64,000 bases of DNA from Bacteroidetes bacterium HGW-Bacteroidetes-5 (GCA_002842515.1 PHDC01000001.1:1860001-1924000); one strand, 5' to 3'. Counted from the first letter of the stretch, positions 19,501 to 27,069 are shown. Program-made: numbers and translations. Notes: generated by a model from the letters alone, not told the origin.

Positions 19501-19656
19501 TCCCATAATAGGCGCATTATTCACATCGACTACCTTTCCCGAAACAGTAACATTTTGCGCAGAGGCAACAGTTACAAATGGCAGGCAGATAGTAAAGATA
19601 ATGCTTAGACAAAAGCCGATTATCAACTTCTGTTTGTCTAAATTAAAATAATTCAT
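16552..19656 (-). CDS. SusC/RagA TonB-dependent transporter (PUL)
   Basis: Outer-membrane TonB-dependent transporter of 1034 residues. After a signal peptide (about 1-33) comes a carboxypeptidase-D-like domain (VSGKVVDVNNAPIMG to LDELVVIGYG), then the plug (VKDVLTAMQGRVAGVQ; IRGASSLNSGNSPLYVVDG; LKDAASSSIYGSRAANGVVLITTK) and a beta-barrel ending in FLFGLNIGF. There is no STN domain before the carboxypeptidase-like domain, unlike the four FecI/FecR-linked SusCs to the right, consistent with control by the divergent XylR-type regulator. First gene of the leftward operon. Confidence 0.96.
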   Translation of the reverse strand: MNYFNLDKQKLIIGFCLSIIFTICLPFVTVASAQNVTVSGKVVDVNNAPIMGVNIAVMGERRGVVSDLNGLFSIQADKSKVISFSCLGYKTRELPAAELTGGNIVLQDDASVLDELVVIGYGTKRKRDLTGSIASISSKDMESTPVKDVLTAMQGRVAGVQIISSSGAPGSSMQIRVRGASSLNSGNSPLYVVDGIPIETTSSSLLNVDDEHGLNPLSYLSPGDIESIEVLKDAASSSIYGSRAANGVVLITTKRGKEGKATINLFSSFGISNITRKLSVLNSRQWREFILEGYRNYDLHMGLASETGVHYTVVDSLNPVNSGDGDWQSLMYNTAYEKQVGVNISGGTKAMRYSLSTSYLDQEGIIRNSKYKRFTTRANTEFDASEYIKVGTNVAYTYSTNDRISAGGMGNRSMVVALLTRPPTYALNYPDGSYLGYLNGKRNPIALAEECLHLNTSHRVNANEYLEISFTKWLKFKTSFSIDFEAQKEDEFFPTTVDYRVGYNTGAVRVAEYFTWANENYFTYNQSFSGHNVSGLLGFSQQEWKTDVTGLNGSTFVSDDIRTLNGAGTISGQEVNVAYGHSMASFFARGAYDYKGKYLFEVNLRADGSSRFGKNNRFGYFPSASAAWRFSDEKWFKSIKFVNDAKLRLSVGQTGNEAIDNYTAQGTFITGRNYLTNAGVAPYQMPNADLSWETTTQYNLGLDLSFLYGRVDFIFDAYIKNTKDLLYDVPMPNTTGFTSVINNVGEVQNKGLEFSVISKNLVDKFKWNTTFNISFNKNKVVSLPKEVLVNGYIQNGSFHILKEGEPISTFFGYKYKGIYAYDTDNVDQLRHLNSTGKIFKGGDVIWEDIDKNGYIDQNDRTIIGNAQPLFVGGLTNDFSYKNFSLNIFMQFSYGNDIYNNVDYYRNSIFSYNNVSTEFYYNAWRNQGDVTEYPKVVRNDPMQNEARVQSRWVEDGSYLKVKTATFAYEFPKNVVSKFKLQSLKLYVTGSNLLTFTNYSGYDPDVNTLSSGLRLGVDYGSYPQSRTFLFGLNIGF

Positions 19657-19695
19657 TACATTAAGTCTTTGTTAGAGGTTTTTAAATTATTATTA

Positions 19696-19728
19696 CAAAT
19701 ACTTCCCGAAATATATTTGTATTACAAA
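19696..19728 (-). promoter_or_regulatory. Weak candidate promoter of the PUL operon
   Basis: On the minus strand TTTG is followed after 21 nt by AGTATTTG, ending about 40 bp before the susC start. The spacing fits the Bacteroides -33/-7 consensus, but the -7 box has AG in place of TA. No better pair was found in the divergent intergenic region. Confidence 0.35.
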
Positions 19729-19752
19729 ATAAGTTAAAATAAATTTGCATAA

Positions 19753-19785
19753 TTTGTTTAAATGCGCAATTAAATCCTATATTTG
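19753..19785 (+). promoter_or_regulatory. Bacteroides-type promoter of the XylR-type regulator
   Basis: TTTG (19753-19756), 21-nt spacer, TATATTTG (19778-19785). This matches the Bacteroides consensus TTTG-N19-21-TAnnTTTG and lies about 38 bp before the regulator's ATG, between two divergent units. Confidence 0.65.
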
Positions 19786-19823
19786 CGTCAATGTTTTCAA
19801 ACTTGTTTCAATTCATAACCTAA

Positions 19824-20981
19824 ATGATTAAAATATTAATATTAACTGATTTTACCAGCACATACAGCAGAAGTTTATTAAGAGGGATAGTAAAATACTC
19901 TCAGGAGGTTGAGGAGTTGAGTTTTTACAGAATGCCACTTTTTTATCGCTCTGCTTATGGCGATAAATATGTAATCAGCTGGGCAAAAAAATGGAAGGCA
20001 GATGCGATAATAGGTCAGTTGCAGGACCTGAATATCTCTCTTTATTCAAAGTTGAATATACCTATAATTATACAAAATTATTACGATAGGGCAAATAATG
20101 TAATTAACCTAACCGGTGACTACATTGGAACAGGTTATCTGGCGGCAGATTTTTTTATGAAACGGGGGTTTAAGAATTTTGCATACTATGGGATTGTAGA
20201 AACAATATGGTCAAGGGAGAGGTATCAAGGTTACAAGGAGAGAGTTGAGGAGAATAGTCTCTCTTTCTACGAATATCTCGAAAACGAGAGGTCAAGAGAG
20301 AGGAGAGCTTTTAACCTGGATAATCTTGCAAAGTGGTTAAAATCACTCCCCAAGCCCATAGCAATCTTTGCTTGTGACGACCAGTATGCTCTCTATATCT
20401 CTGAAACCTGTAAGATTCACGACATCTCCATCCCTAACGAAATTTCACTTATGGGTGTAGATAACGATAATCTCTTTTGCAATATCTCAAACCCACCGCT
20501 CTCGTCAATTTTACTTGATGTTGAGTATGGGGGATATCTTGTAGCAAAAACAATCTGCCAATTGATTAAGGGAGAGATTACTCAACCGGAGGATATCTTT
20601 GTAAGAGCGATTCAGATAGTTAAGAGAGAGTCTACGGAAAAATTTACCATCAGAGATAGATATATTCTAAATGTGGTTGAGCATATTGAGCATAACTTTA
20701 AAAACACAATTTCGGTGGACTCCCTATTAAAGATAGTGCCCCTCTCAAGAAGGGTTCTTGAGAAGAGATTCCGTCAAAATACAGGGAGTTCTATCTATAA
20801 CTATATACTCTCTCTTAGAGTAGAAAATATATGCCACCTATTGATAAATACCGACAGATCAATAGAATATATTGCAACCGAGAGTGGGTTCAAATCTAAC
20901 CAGAATATGTCTAAGCTCTTTTTTCAGTTTAAACAGATGACTCCGTCCGAATACAGAAAAAACTATAGGAACAATAGTTAA
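19824..20981 (+). CDS. XylR-type transcriptional regulator (PBP-like sensor + AraC HTH)
   Basis: A 385-residue regulator with an N-terminal LacI/periplasmic-binding-protein-like ligand domain (ILILTDFTSTYSRSLLRGI; AIFACDDQYALYISE; ISLMGVDNDNL) and a C-terminal AraC-type double helix-turn-helix from about residue 285 (VDSLLKIVPLSRRVLEKRF; SIEYIATESGFKSNQNMSKLF). This is the domain order of XylR, which senses a sugar in the cytoplasm. It is divergent from the PUL susC with a 167-bp shared intergenic region, so it probably controls the 14-gene operon in response to a monosaccharide or uronate intermediate. It takes the place of the hybrid two-component or SusR regulators usual in Bacteroides PULs. 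Confidence 0.88.
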   Translation: MIKILILTDFTSTYSRSLLRGIVKYSQEVEELSFYRMPLFYRSAYGDKYVISWAKKWKADAIIGQLQDLNISLYSKLNIPIIIQNYYDRANNVINLTGDYIGTGYLAADFFMKRGFKNFAYYGIVETIWSRERYQGYKERVEENSLSFYEYLENERSRERRAFNLDNLAKWLKSLPKPIAIFACDDQYALYISETCKIHDISIPNEISLMGVDNDNLFCNISNPPLSSILLDVEYGGYLVAKTICQLIKGEITQPEDIFVRAIQIVKRESTEKFTIRDRYILNVVEHIEHNFKNTISVDSLLKIVPLSRRVLEKRFRQNTGSSIYNYILSLRVENICHLLINTDRSIEYIATESGFKSNQNMSKLFFQFKQMTPSEYRKNYRNNS

Positions 20982-20989
20982 TATATTTT

Positions 20990-20997
20990 TATATTTG
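20990..20997 (+). promoter_or_regulatory. Candidate -7 box upstream of the amidotransferase-like gene
   Basis: TATATTTG matches the Bacteroides -7 consensus 45 bp before the ATG at 21043, but no TTTG is seen at the expected -33 position. Confidence 0.35.
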
Positions 20998-21042
20998 TAC
21001 CTGCTACATTTGAACCTAAAAAGATTTTTAAAATAAAAGAAT

Positions 21043-21822
21043 ATGAAAAAATTATTATCAATCGCTGCTCTGCTTCTTGTATCTGCCGTAATTTTTGCCC
21101 AGGCCGGCAAAAGACCGGTAATAGGTATCTCCTCTACCTGGGGGGAGGGAACATCTACATCTGCACCACTAACTTATGTTGAGTCGGTAATAAGGGCGGG
21201 GGGGGTTCCCCTGGTTTTGCCCATAACGCTGGATCCTGCAATTATGGCTCAGATGCTGGATCGGGTAGATGGTCTCATTATGACCGGGGGTGAAGATATT
21301 GACCCTCTAAAATGGTTTGGCGAGGAGCCTGTTCCGGGAATGGGGGAGATTGTTCCTGCCAGAGATTCGTTTGATATTGCGCTCATAAGAATGGCTGTGG
21401 GCAGAGGTATGCCGGTTCTTGGTATCTGCAGAGGCCACCAGTTACTCAATGTTGCTTTTGGGGGATCTCTTTTCCAGGATATCCCGTCGCAGGTTAAGGG
21501 CTCAAGTGTTAAACACAGCCAAAAAGCTCCGCGCTATTATGGCACACACACCATCAACATCGAGAAGGGCTCTCTGCTAAATAAGCAGATAGGTCTTCAG
21601 AAGGTTGCGGTTAACTCATATCACCACCAGGCAGTTAAGGATGTGGCCCCCGGGTTTAAAGTTACTGCCCGCTCGGTGGACGGCATTGTTGAGGCAATGG
21701 AGAAGATTGGCAGCACTAAAGTCTTTAGCGTCCAGTTTCACCCCGAAGGATTCACCGCCAGCAACATAGACACCTTCCTCGGAATCTTCCAGCATCTGGT
21801 AAAAGAGGCCGGGAAAAAATAG
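21043..21822 (+). CDS. Exported class I glutamine amidotransferase-like gamma-glutamyl hydrolase
   Basis: A 259-residue protein of the peptidase C26/PuuD-like family with a clear signal peptide (about 1-21). Catalytic elements are the nucleophile Cys in GICRGHQLLNVAFGG, NSYHHQAVKDVAPG and FSVQFHPEG, which gives the His-Glu pair. Family members hydrolyse gamma-glutamyl amide bonds (gamma-glutamyl-GABA in E. coli PuuD). Secretion to the periplasm is unlike PuuD and suggests scavenging of gamma-glutamyl peptides or similar; the substrate is not predictable. The gene stands alone and is convergent with the next one, 11 bp away. Confidence 0.85.
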   Translation: MKKLLSIAALLLVSAVIFAQAGKRPVIGISSTWGEGTSTSAPLTYVESVIRAGGVPLVLPITLDPAIMAQMLDRVDGLIMTGGEDIDPLKWFGEEPVPGMGEIVPARDSFDIALIRMAVGRGMPVLGICRGHQLLNVAFGGSLFQDIPSQVKGSSVKHSQKAPRYYGTHTINIEKGSLLNKQIGLQKVAVNSYHHQAVKDVAPGFKVTARSVDGIVEAMEKIGSTKVFSVQFHPEGFTASNIDTFLGIFQHLVKEAGKK

Positions 21823-21833
21823 GCTTTGGCAGT

Positions 21834-22517
21834 TCAATCAGTTCGCATTTTGGCAAATGAGAGTATGAGCCCCAAAACTATTGATAGAGATGCTGCGAAA
21901 ATGACTTTATAGGTGTCCGGTAACAGAAATGTGATGGTGTGGGCGGGAATCCAGAAGAGGGGGATGGTTTTACCCACAACAAATTTGAAGAATCCGCTCC
22001 AGTCTATCACAGATATAGCTTGTGAAAAGGAGATCCCTTTACCGGGGTCTCCTTTTTGGTTAACGGAATATCGGGCATCAATCCAGGTGTCGGTTATGCG
22101 GTGGGCGGCCATAAATGCCGGGGCAAAGGTGAGGTTCATAATTGCAGATATGTAGAGGGCTTTGAACAGTTTTGCCGTGAACCCGCCGTCCACGCCTCCT
22201 GTCCAGAGGAGGCCTTTGTTGATTGCGCCGGAGACGCCATCTGCATAAACGGAAAACATCATCACAATTAAAACTCCCAAAACACCCCAGATGAACATTT
22301 TGGGAAGCATTCCGGGAACCATCTGCCATCTCTTTAAAACGATTCTGGTGGCCAGAAATTCGCCCATTGTGGAGAGGATTGCAAATTTTATGAATCCCAT
22401 AATGTAGGGGTGGGAAGATGTTGCCGAGACAAATAGATTGTGGGTGGAGGGTAGGATTAAAAATGCTGCAAATGCAGCTAATATCATCACCCAGATTACT
22501 GTTCCGTATTTTGCCAT
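21834..22517 (-). CDS. Membrane protein resembling Mpv17/PMP22
   Basis: A 227-residue inner-membrane protein with about four to five hydrophobic segments. I do not know a bacterial name for it. The layout resembles the Mpv17/PMP22 family of eukaryotic organelle membranes. Near the N-terminus, SHPYIMGFIKFAILSTMGEF parallels the HP...G.GD segment. The C-terminal part, DWSGFFKFVVGKTIPLFWIP followed by THTITF-like residues and LLPDTYKVIF, parallels the W.W...Q..NF..VP..YR signature. The similarity is by eye and needs a profile search. A TATCTTTG box lies 28 bp upstream on the minus strand. The gene is divergent from the ECF sigma gene. Confidence 0.6.
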   Translation of the reverse strand: MAKYGTVIWVMILAAFAAFLILPSTHNLFVSATSSHPYIMGFIKFAILSTMGEFLATRIVLKRWQMVPGMLPKMFIWGVLGVLIVMMFSVYADGVSGAINKGLLWTGGVDGGFTAKLFKALYISAIMNLTFAPAFMAAHRITDTWIDARYSVNQKGDPGKGISFSQAISVIDWSGFFKFVVGKTIPLFWIPAHTITFLLPDTYKVIFAASLSIVLGLILSFAKMRTD

Positions 22518-22545
22518 TTTGTACTATCTTTATCTGTTATGAGTG

Positions 22546-22553
22546 CAAAGATA
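22546..22553 (-). promoter_or_regulatory. Candidate -7 box of the Mpv17-like gene
   Basis: On the minus strand TATCTTTG matches TAnnTTTG 28 bp before the start codon. No clear -33 partner was found. Confidence 0.35.
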
Positions 22554-22599
22554 TGAGTAATGTTAAATTATGCATACGGGGTGAATAAATAATATTTTA

Positions 22600-22607
22600 T
22601 AGATTTG
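22600..22607 (+). promoter_or_regulatory. Candidate -7 box 7 bp before the ECF sigma start
   Basis: TAGATTTG matches TAnnTTTG and ends 7 nt before the GTG at 22615. If used, the transcript would have almost no leader. No consensus -33 is present. Confidence 0.4.
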
Positions 22608-22614
22608 CATCATC

Positions 22615-23178
22615 GTGAGAGAGAACATTTCGTTTATCAATGGGGTAAATTTAAAGAGTAAGAGCTCCTGGGAGGAGCTTTACAGCTACTTCTATGCCGC
22701 ATTGTGTAACTACTCTTCCAAGATAACCAAAGACAAACACGCTTCTGAGGATATTGTCCAGAATATGTTTATTAAGCTGTGGGATTCCAGGATAGTTTTT
22801 AATGACCTCTCCGGTTTGACAGCCTATCTATACAAGGCTGTCTACTCCCGGTCGCTTAACTTTTTAAGGGATAACAAGAAGAGTTTACCTGTTGACCAGG
22901 AGGCTGTTAAAAGCGAATCATCCCTTGAGGAGAGATATATAGAGATGGCTCTGGAAGAGGAGATTATCTCGCAATTTTACAAGGCACTTGAGGAGATGTC
23001 GCCTCAGCAGAGGGAGATTATCCTTATGACGCTCAGGGGAGACAAGGTAGATGATATTTCACGTAAGCTTAATATCAGCCCCAACAGCGTCAAGACACAG
23101 AAGAAGCGGGCCTACAGCTTTTTAAGGGGCAAACTCGGGAGCAGTTTTATGATTGTGAAGCTGCTTCTATTTGCTTAG
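22615..23178 (+). CDS. ECF RNA polymerase sigma factor (FecI-like), module 1
   Basis: A 187-residue ECF sigma factor with a GTG start. Region 2 includes KHASEDIVQNMFIKLW (core binding/-10 recognition) and region 4 includes MSPQQREIILMTLRGDKVDD followed by the HTH ISRKLNISPNSVKTQKKRAY. It matches the Bacteroidota family that pairs with a FecR anti-sigma and a STN-SusC. Here no FecR follows directly: cutC on the other strand and a transglutaminase-like gene intervene, and the nearest unpaired FecR is at 27309. I infer that these two form a pair separated by insertion. Its 3' end overlaps the convergent cutC by 12 bp. Confidence 0.92.
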   Translation: MRENISFINGVNLKSKSSWEELYSYFYAALCNYSSKITKDKHASEDIVQNMFIKLWDSRIVFNDLSGLTAYLYKAVYSRSLNFLRDNKKSLPVDQEAVKSESSLEERYIEMALEEEIISQFYKALEEMSPQQREIILMTLRGDKVDDISRKLNISPNSVKTQKKRAYSFLRGKLGSSFMIVKLLLFA

Positions 23179-23940
23179 TTCTCGCTCACCATTAACAATT
23201 AGTATGGCCTCCTTCACTTTTTCAAGTGAGCTCTCTTTGTGCAGATAGTCTCCTCCCAAAACCTCCGGCGTGAATGAGAGTGGCGGGCGGTGCAGCGAGG
23301 CAGATGGGATATTTTCCGATGCCGAGAGGTGGATTTCAGATACTCCGGTCTGCTCAATAATAGCGGCGATGTTTGTGGCGTTTACACCGGATCCCGGCAT
23401 AATTATTACCCTTCCTGCGGCCTGTTGATTCATCTTTTTAAGAACCGCAATCGCTTCGGCGGCGGTTTGTGCTCCTCCAGAGGTAAGTATGCGGTCTGCT
23501 CCGAGAGAGATTATAGCTTCTAGTGCCTCGAATATATCTTTTGAAACATCAATTGCCCGGTGAAAGGTAAAGGAGAGCGACAGTGAGCGGGCAAGATGTG
23601 CCAGAGGTTTGCAAAACTCTATATCTACATTGCCGTTTTTGTCAAGTGCACCGAAAACAACTCCCGAGACACCAAGCTGCCCGCACATCTCTATATCCCT
23701 CATCATCACCTCCATCTCCCGTCTGCTGTAGAGAAAATCTCCCTGCCTCGGCCTGATAAGGACATTGATATCAATATCACTCTCTTTTTTGGCAAGTGAG
23801 ATTGCACCAAACGAGGGTGTAATGCCGCCAAGTGAAAGGGCACTGCAGAGTTCAACTCTGTGAGCACCGGCTCTATGGGCAGTGACGCAACTCTCTGCCG
23901 AGCCTGCACAAATTTCTACTTTAATGTTGTTTGATTTCAT
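23167..23940 (-). CDS. cutC: CutC family protein
   Basis: A 257-residue TIM-barrel protein of the CutC family, first linked to copper homeostasis in E. coli (248 residues), although that role has been questioned. Motifs are KVEICAGSAESCVTAHRAGAHRVEL split around SCVTAH, LCSALSLGGITPS, VLIRPRQGDFLYS, FHRAIDVSKD, RILTSGGAQTA and MPGSGVNATNI. The start is the internal ATG (MKSNNIKVEI), as the longer ORF adds a non-family tail. It lies on the opposite strand between the ECF sigma gene and the transglutaminase-like gene, a pathway-unrelated position suggesting insertion or rearrangement. Confidence 0.92.
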   Translation of the reverse strand: MKSNNIKVEICAGSAESCVTAHRAGAHRVELCSALSLGGITPSFGAISLAKKESDIDINVLIRPRQGDFLYSRREMEVMMRDIEMCGQLGVSGVVFGALDKNGNVDIEFCKPLAHLARSLSLSFTFHRAIDVSKDIFEALEAIISLGADRILTSGGAQTAAEAIAVLKKMNQQAAGRVIIMPGSGVNATNIAAIIEQTGVSEIHLSASENIPSASLHRPPLSFTPEVLGGDYLHKESSLEKVKEAILIVNGERELSK

Positions 23941-24053
23941 TTTAAATTTGATAAGCCTGCCGATGTTTTTAATTATCATTGAGATGTCCAAATTTAAAAA
24001 AAAATTCTAAGTTTGGTAAATAATTGCAAATCTGCTTAAACCCCTGGAAAAAG

Positions 24054-27032
24054 ATGTTGAAAAGATTGATCTTTGCTCTGCTGGCAATGTTCTTGGTAAG
24101 CGTTGTCATAAAACTGTTTATCCATCGCCCGGAGCCTCCGGTAATCTCTAACCCGGCATATCTGGAGATGGTAGAGGAGGCTTTTGAATTAAAAAAGGTA
24201 TTTATTGACAACGACTCCCTCTTTTCGATCTTTGAAAAATGCAAAGGCAAACGGGAGCGGGAGGCGCTTATGTTTCTATATGCCTATATGCCAATCGGAG
24301 ATATTGCAGATTACAACCCGGATCTTTTTCTGGAGGCGGTAAGGCACTCATTTAAAATGAGAAGGGAGATGCCTTGGGGCAAGAGTATTCCGGAAGATAT
24401 CTTCAGACATTTTGTTTTGCCGCTAAGGGCAAACAATGAGGCACTTGATTCGTCCAGAGTTCTGTTTTACAAAGAATTAAAGGGCAGGGTAAAAAATCTT
24501 TCCCTTTACGATGCCGTGATTGAGGTGAACAGATGGTGTCAGGAGAAGGTGGTTTACACCCCATCCGATGAGAGAACATCTTCACCCCTTGCCACAGTGA
24601 AAACTGCTTATGGGCGTTGCGGGGAGGAGTCGGTCTTTACAGTTGCCGCAATGCGCTCGGTGGGGATTCCTGCCAGGCAGGTCTATACACCTCGCTGGGC
24701 TCATACAGACGACAACCACGCCTGGGTTGAGGTATGGGTTGAGGGAGAGTGGCACTATCTGGGTGCCTGCGAGCCGGAGCCAAAACTTAATGTCGCCTGG
24801 TTTAGCGCAACAGCTCAGAGGGGTTTGCTGATGCACTGCAGGGTGTTCGGCTATTATTCGGGAGATGAAGATATTATCAAAAGAACATATGTTTTTACGG
24901 AGATAAATGTTACTGCAAATTATGCCCCTGTTGCAAAGGTTAAGGTGAGGGTAACCGATTCAGATGGTAATCCGGTTGAGGGGGCGGGTGTAGATTATAA
25001 AATCTACAATTATGCAGAGTTGTACAGTGCAATCTCTTCGGTGACAGGTGCAGATGGTCTTTCGGAGGCGACTCTGGGCAAGGGTGACATAGTGGTTTGG
25101 GCCAATAAAGATGGAATGTTCGGGTTCAAAAAAGTGACTCCGGGCGGGCCAGGTGCCGGGAGAGAGGTTGGGCAAAATGGCGGGCAAGGTACCGGGAGAG
25201 AGGTTGGGCAAAATGGCGGGGCAAATGGCGGGAGAGATTCCGGGCCAGAAGAGGTCGTGCAGATTGTTTTAGACAGAAGAGAGGGGGAGGTATTTGCAGC
25301 CGATCTGGATATTGTCCCACCTGCAGAGGGTAAGGCTTCGGTTGATGTTTCACAAGAGGAGAGAGAGGAGAACAACAGACGAATTGCCTGGGGTGACTCA
25401 CTAAGGCGGGCCTATATTGCAACCTTTGCCGACAGCTCTTATGTTGCGGCTCTTGTCAAAAGACTTGAGGAGAGTGGTAAAATTGTTGCAGATAGTGGCC
25501 AGAGTGCTGCCAAGAGTGATTCAGATAGTGGCCAGAGTGTTGCCAAGAGTGATTCAGATAGTGACAAGAGTGCCAATAGTCTTGATAAAGAGAAAATCGC
25601 GCGGTTTGTATACGCTTCAAGAGGGAATTACCGGGAGATTGCAGATTTTCTGGAGTGGCTGCCGGCAGAGAGTTTCCAAACAGGGCTCAATATGCTGGAG
25701 GTTATAACAGAGAAGGACCTAAGGGACACCCCATCCAAAGTACTCCGGAGCCACATTACAAATCTGCCTAAACAAATCAACGAGCCTGAGGGCGAAATTT
25801 TCAACAAATATGTGCTCAACCCGCGGGTTGGCAAAGAGCAACTGGGTTGCTGGAGGGAATTTCTCTCGAAAGAGTTTGCACAATTTATGAATAAAGCAAA
25901 CTTCAATAATAATCCACAGGCAATAATCGACTTTTGCCGCAAAATAAAGCCGGCATCCAAATACAATCCGCAAAACATACCGGTAACTCCGGTGGGAGTT
26001 TACAAACTGATGGCAGCCGAAAGGGCATCTGCACAAGGGCTCTTTATTGCCATCTGCAGAACTTTTGGAATTCCTGCAAGGTTCGAGGAGGTGACAGGAA
26101 AGCTCCAGTACTACTTGGAGAGCGCCTGGGTTGAAGCAAACATTTTTGATGAAGGGGGGGAGATAATTGGTAATGTCGGTCAGATTGCCGGAGATAAAAA
26201 CACATCTGCAACAGGCTCAGTAACAAATTACGGCCGGCTGATGGTCAATTACCGGGGTAAGGTGGTTGATGATCCTAAGTTTGAGAGCCATTTTACCATT
26301 GCCAGGATTGAAAATGGCGGGATAAATACACTCAATTTCAGAAGTAAAGAGGGTTTTGAGGGGACAAACACCCTTAGAGGGACATTCAAAGAGCCGGTAA
26401 AGCTGGAGGTAGGTTACTATTCACTCACCTGCGGAACCAGGATGGCAAGCGGAAAGGTCTTGAGCAGAGTCTCCTTCTTCAATGTAGAGGCGGGGAAAAC
26501 CACAAATTTAGAACTCATTATGAGAGACGACCCGCAGGATTTGAGGGTAATAGGCAATCTTAACCCCGAAGCCAGATTCTTCAACAACACGGCATCCAAA
26601 GAGCAGTCAATAGTAGAATGCACCGGAAGAGGTTTCTTTGTGCTGGTTTTCCTGAGATCAAATCACGAACCGAGCACACACGCGATAAGGGATATTCTAA
26701 AAAACTCAGACGCCTTTGGCCGCTTAGCCACATCTGCGATACTCCTCTTCAAAGAGAACAAACAGCTTGAAGATATGGCTGCCGTGCGGGATATATCGGA
26801 TAACCTCCCAAAGAGCTTTACGATGGGAGTAGATCCCGGCGGCAAGATATTGTCAGAGGTATCTGCCTCTTTAAAACTTGGAGCCAATCCCGATCTACCT
26901 TTGGTTGTAATTGCAGATACTTTTGGTAGAATTGTTTGGTACACAATGGGGTACAATATCGGAACTGGAGATCAGACACTAAATGCTTTTGCCAGAACGC
27001 AGGGTAAAGTTCCACATACTCTCGCAGATTAA
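24054..27032 (+). CDS. Large exported transglutaminase-like protein with thioredoxin-like tail
   Basis: A 992-residue exported protein; the start at MLKRLIFA gives an N-terminal membrane/signal segment. A transglutaminase-like core lies at about 140-260, with the putative catalytic Cys189 in YGRCGEES and His222 in DDNHAWVEVWV; the usual third Asp is replaced in LGACEPEP. A carboxypeptidase-D-like beta domain follows (VKVRVTDSDGNPVEGAGV), then a Gly-rich and a Ser/Asp-rich linker with DNA repeats. A second TGase-like segment (SAQGLFIAICRTFGIPARFE; YYLESAWVEANIF) lacks a clear Cys. The C-terminus has a thioredoxin/peroxiredoxin-like stretch (FVLVFLRSNHEPSTHAI; VVIADTFGRIVWY) without CxxC. It may act on peptides or proteins in the periplasm; function inferred. 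Lies between the module 1 sigma and its presumed FecR. Confidence 0.8.
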   Translation: MLKRLIFALLAMFLVSVVIKLFIHRPEPPVISNPAYLEMVEEAFELKKVFIDNDSLFSIFEKCKGKREREALMFLYAYMPIGDIADYNPDLFLEAVRHSFKMRREMPWGKSIPEDIFRHFVLPLRANNEALDSSRVLFYKELKGRVKNLSLYDAVIEVNRWCQEKVVYTPSDERTSSPLATVKTAYGRCGEESVFTVAAMRSVGIPARQVYTPRWAHTDDNHAWVEVWVEGEWHYLGACEPEPKLNVAWFSATAQRGLLMHCRVFGYYSGDEDIIKRTYVFTEINVTANYAPVAKVKVRVTDSDGNPVEGAGVDYKIYNYAELYSAISSVTGADGLSEATLGKGDIVVWANKDGMFGFKKVTPGGPGAGREVGQNGGQGTGREVGQNGGANGGRDSGPEEVVQIVLDRREGEVFAADLDIVPPAEGKASVDVSQEEREENNRRIAWGDSLRRAYIATFADSSYVAALVKRLEESGKIVADSGQSAAKSDSDSGQSVAKSDSDSDKSANSLDKEKIARFVYASRGNYREIADFLEWLPAESFQTGLNMLEVITEKDLRDTPSKVLRSHITNLPKQINEPEGEIFNKYVLNPRVGKEQLGCWREFLSKEFAQFMNKANFNNNPQAIIDFCRKIKPASKYNPQNIPVTPVGVYKLMAAERASAQGLFIAICRTFGIPARFEEVTGKLQYYLESAWVEANIFDEGGEIIGNVGQIAGDKNTSATGSVTNYGRLMVNYRGKVVDDPKFESHFTIARIENGGINTLNFRSKEGFEGTNTLRGTFKEPVKLEVGYYSLTCGTRMASGKVLSRVSFFNVEAGKTTNLELIMRDDPQDLRVIGNLNPEARFFNNTASKEQSIVECTGRGFFVLVFLRSNHEPSTHAIRDILKNSDAFGRLATSAILLFKENKQLEDMAAVRDISDNLPKSFTMGVDPGGKILSEVSASLKLGANPDLPLVVIADTFGRIVWYTMGYNIGTGDQTLNAFARTQGKVPHTLAD
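25156..25220 (+). repeat. 36-bp period repeat coding a Gly-rich linker
   Basis: Two 29-bp identical copies (25156-25184 and 25192-25220) at a 36-bp period encode the GREVGQNGG repeats in the transglutaminase-like protein. In-frame, so a linker whose length can vary by slippage. Confidence 0.8.
25491..25576 (+). repeat. 33-bp repeat coding a Ser/Asp linker
   Basis: Two copies of a 33-bp unit (25491-25523, 25524-25556) and a partial third encode DSGQSAAKSDS-type repeats. One or two base differences separate the copies, indicating recent duplication. Confidence 0.8.
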
Positions 27033-27055
27033 AGTTCCCCACATTCTCACAGATT
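27006..27055 (+). repeat. 25-bp imperfect tandem duplication across a stop codon
   Basis: Copies 27006-27030 and 27031-27055 agree at 21 of 25 positions. The TAA of the transglutaminase-like gene sits on the junction, so the second copy is untranslated. Confidence 0.65.
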
Positions 27056-27069
27056 GAGAAAAACTTTGC

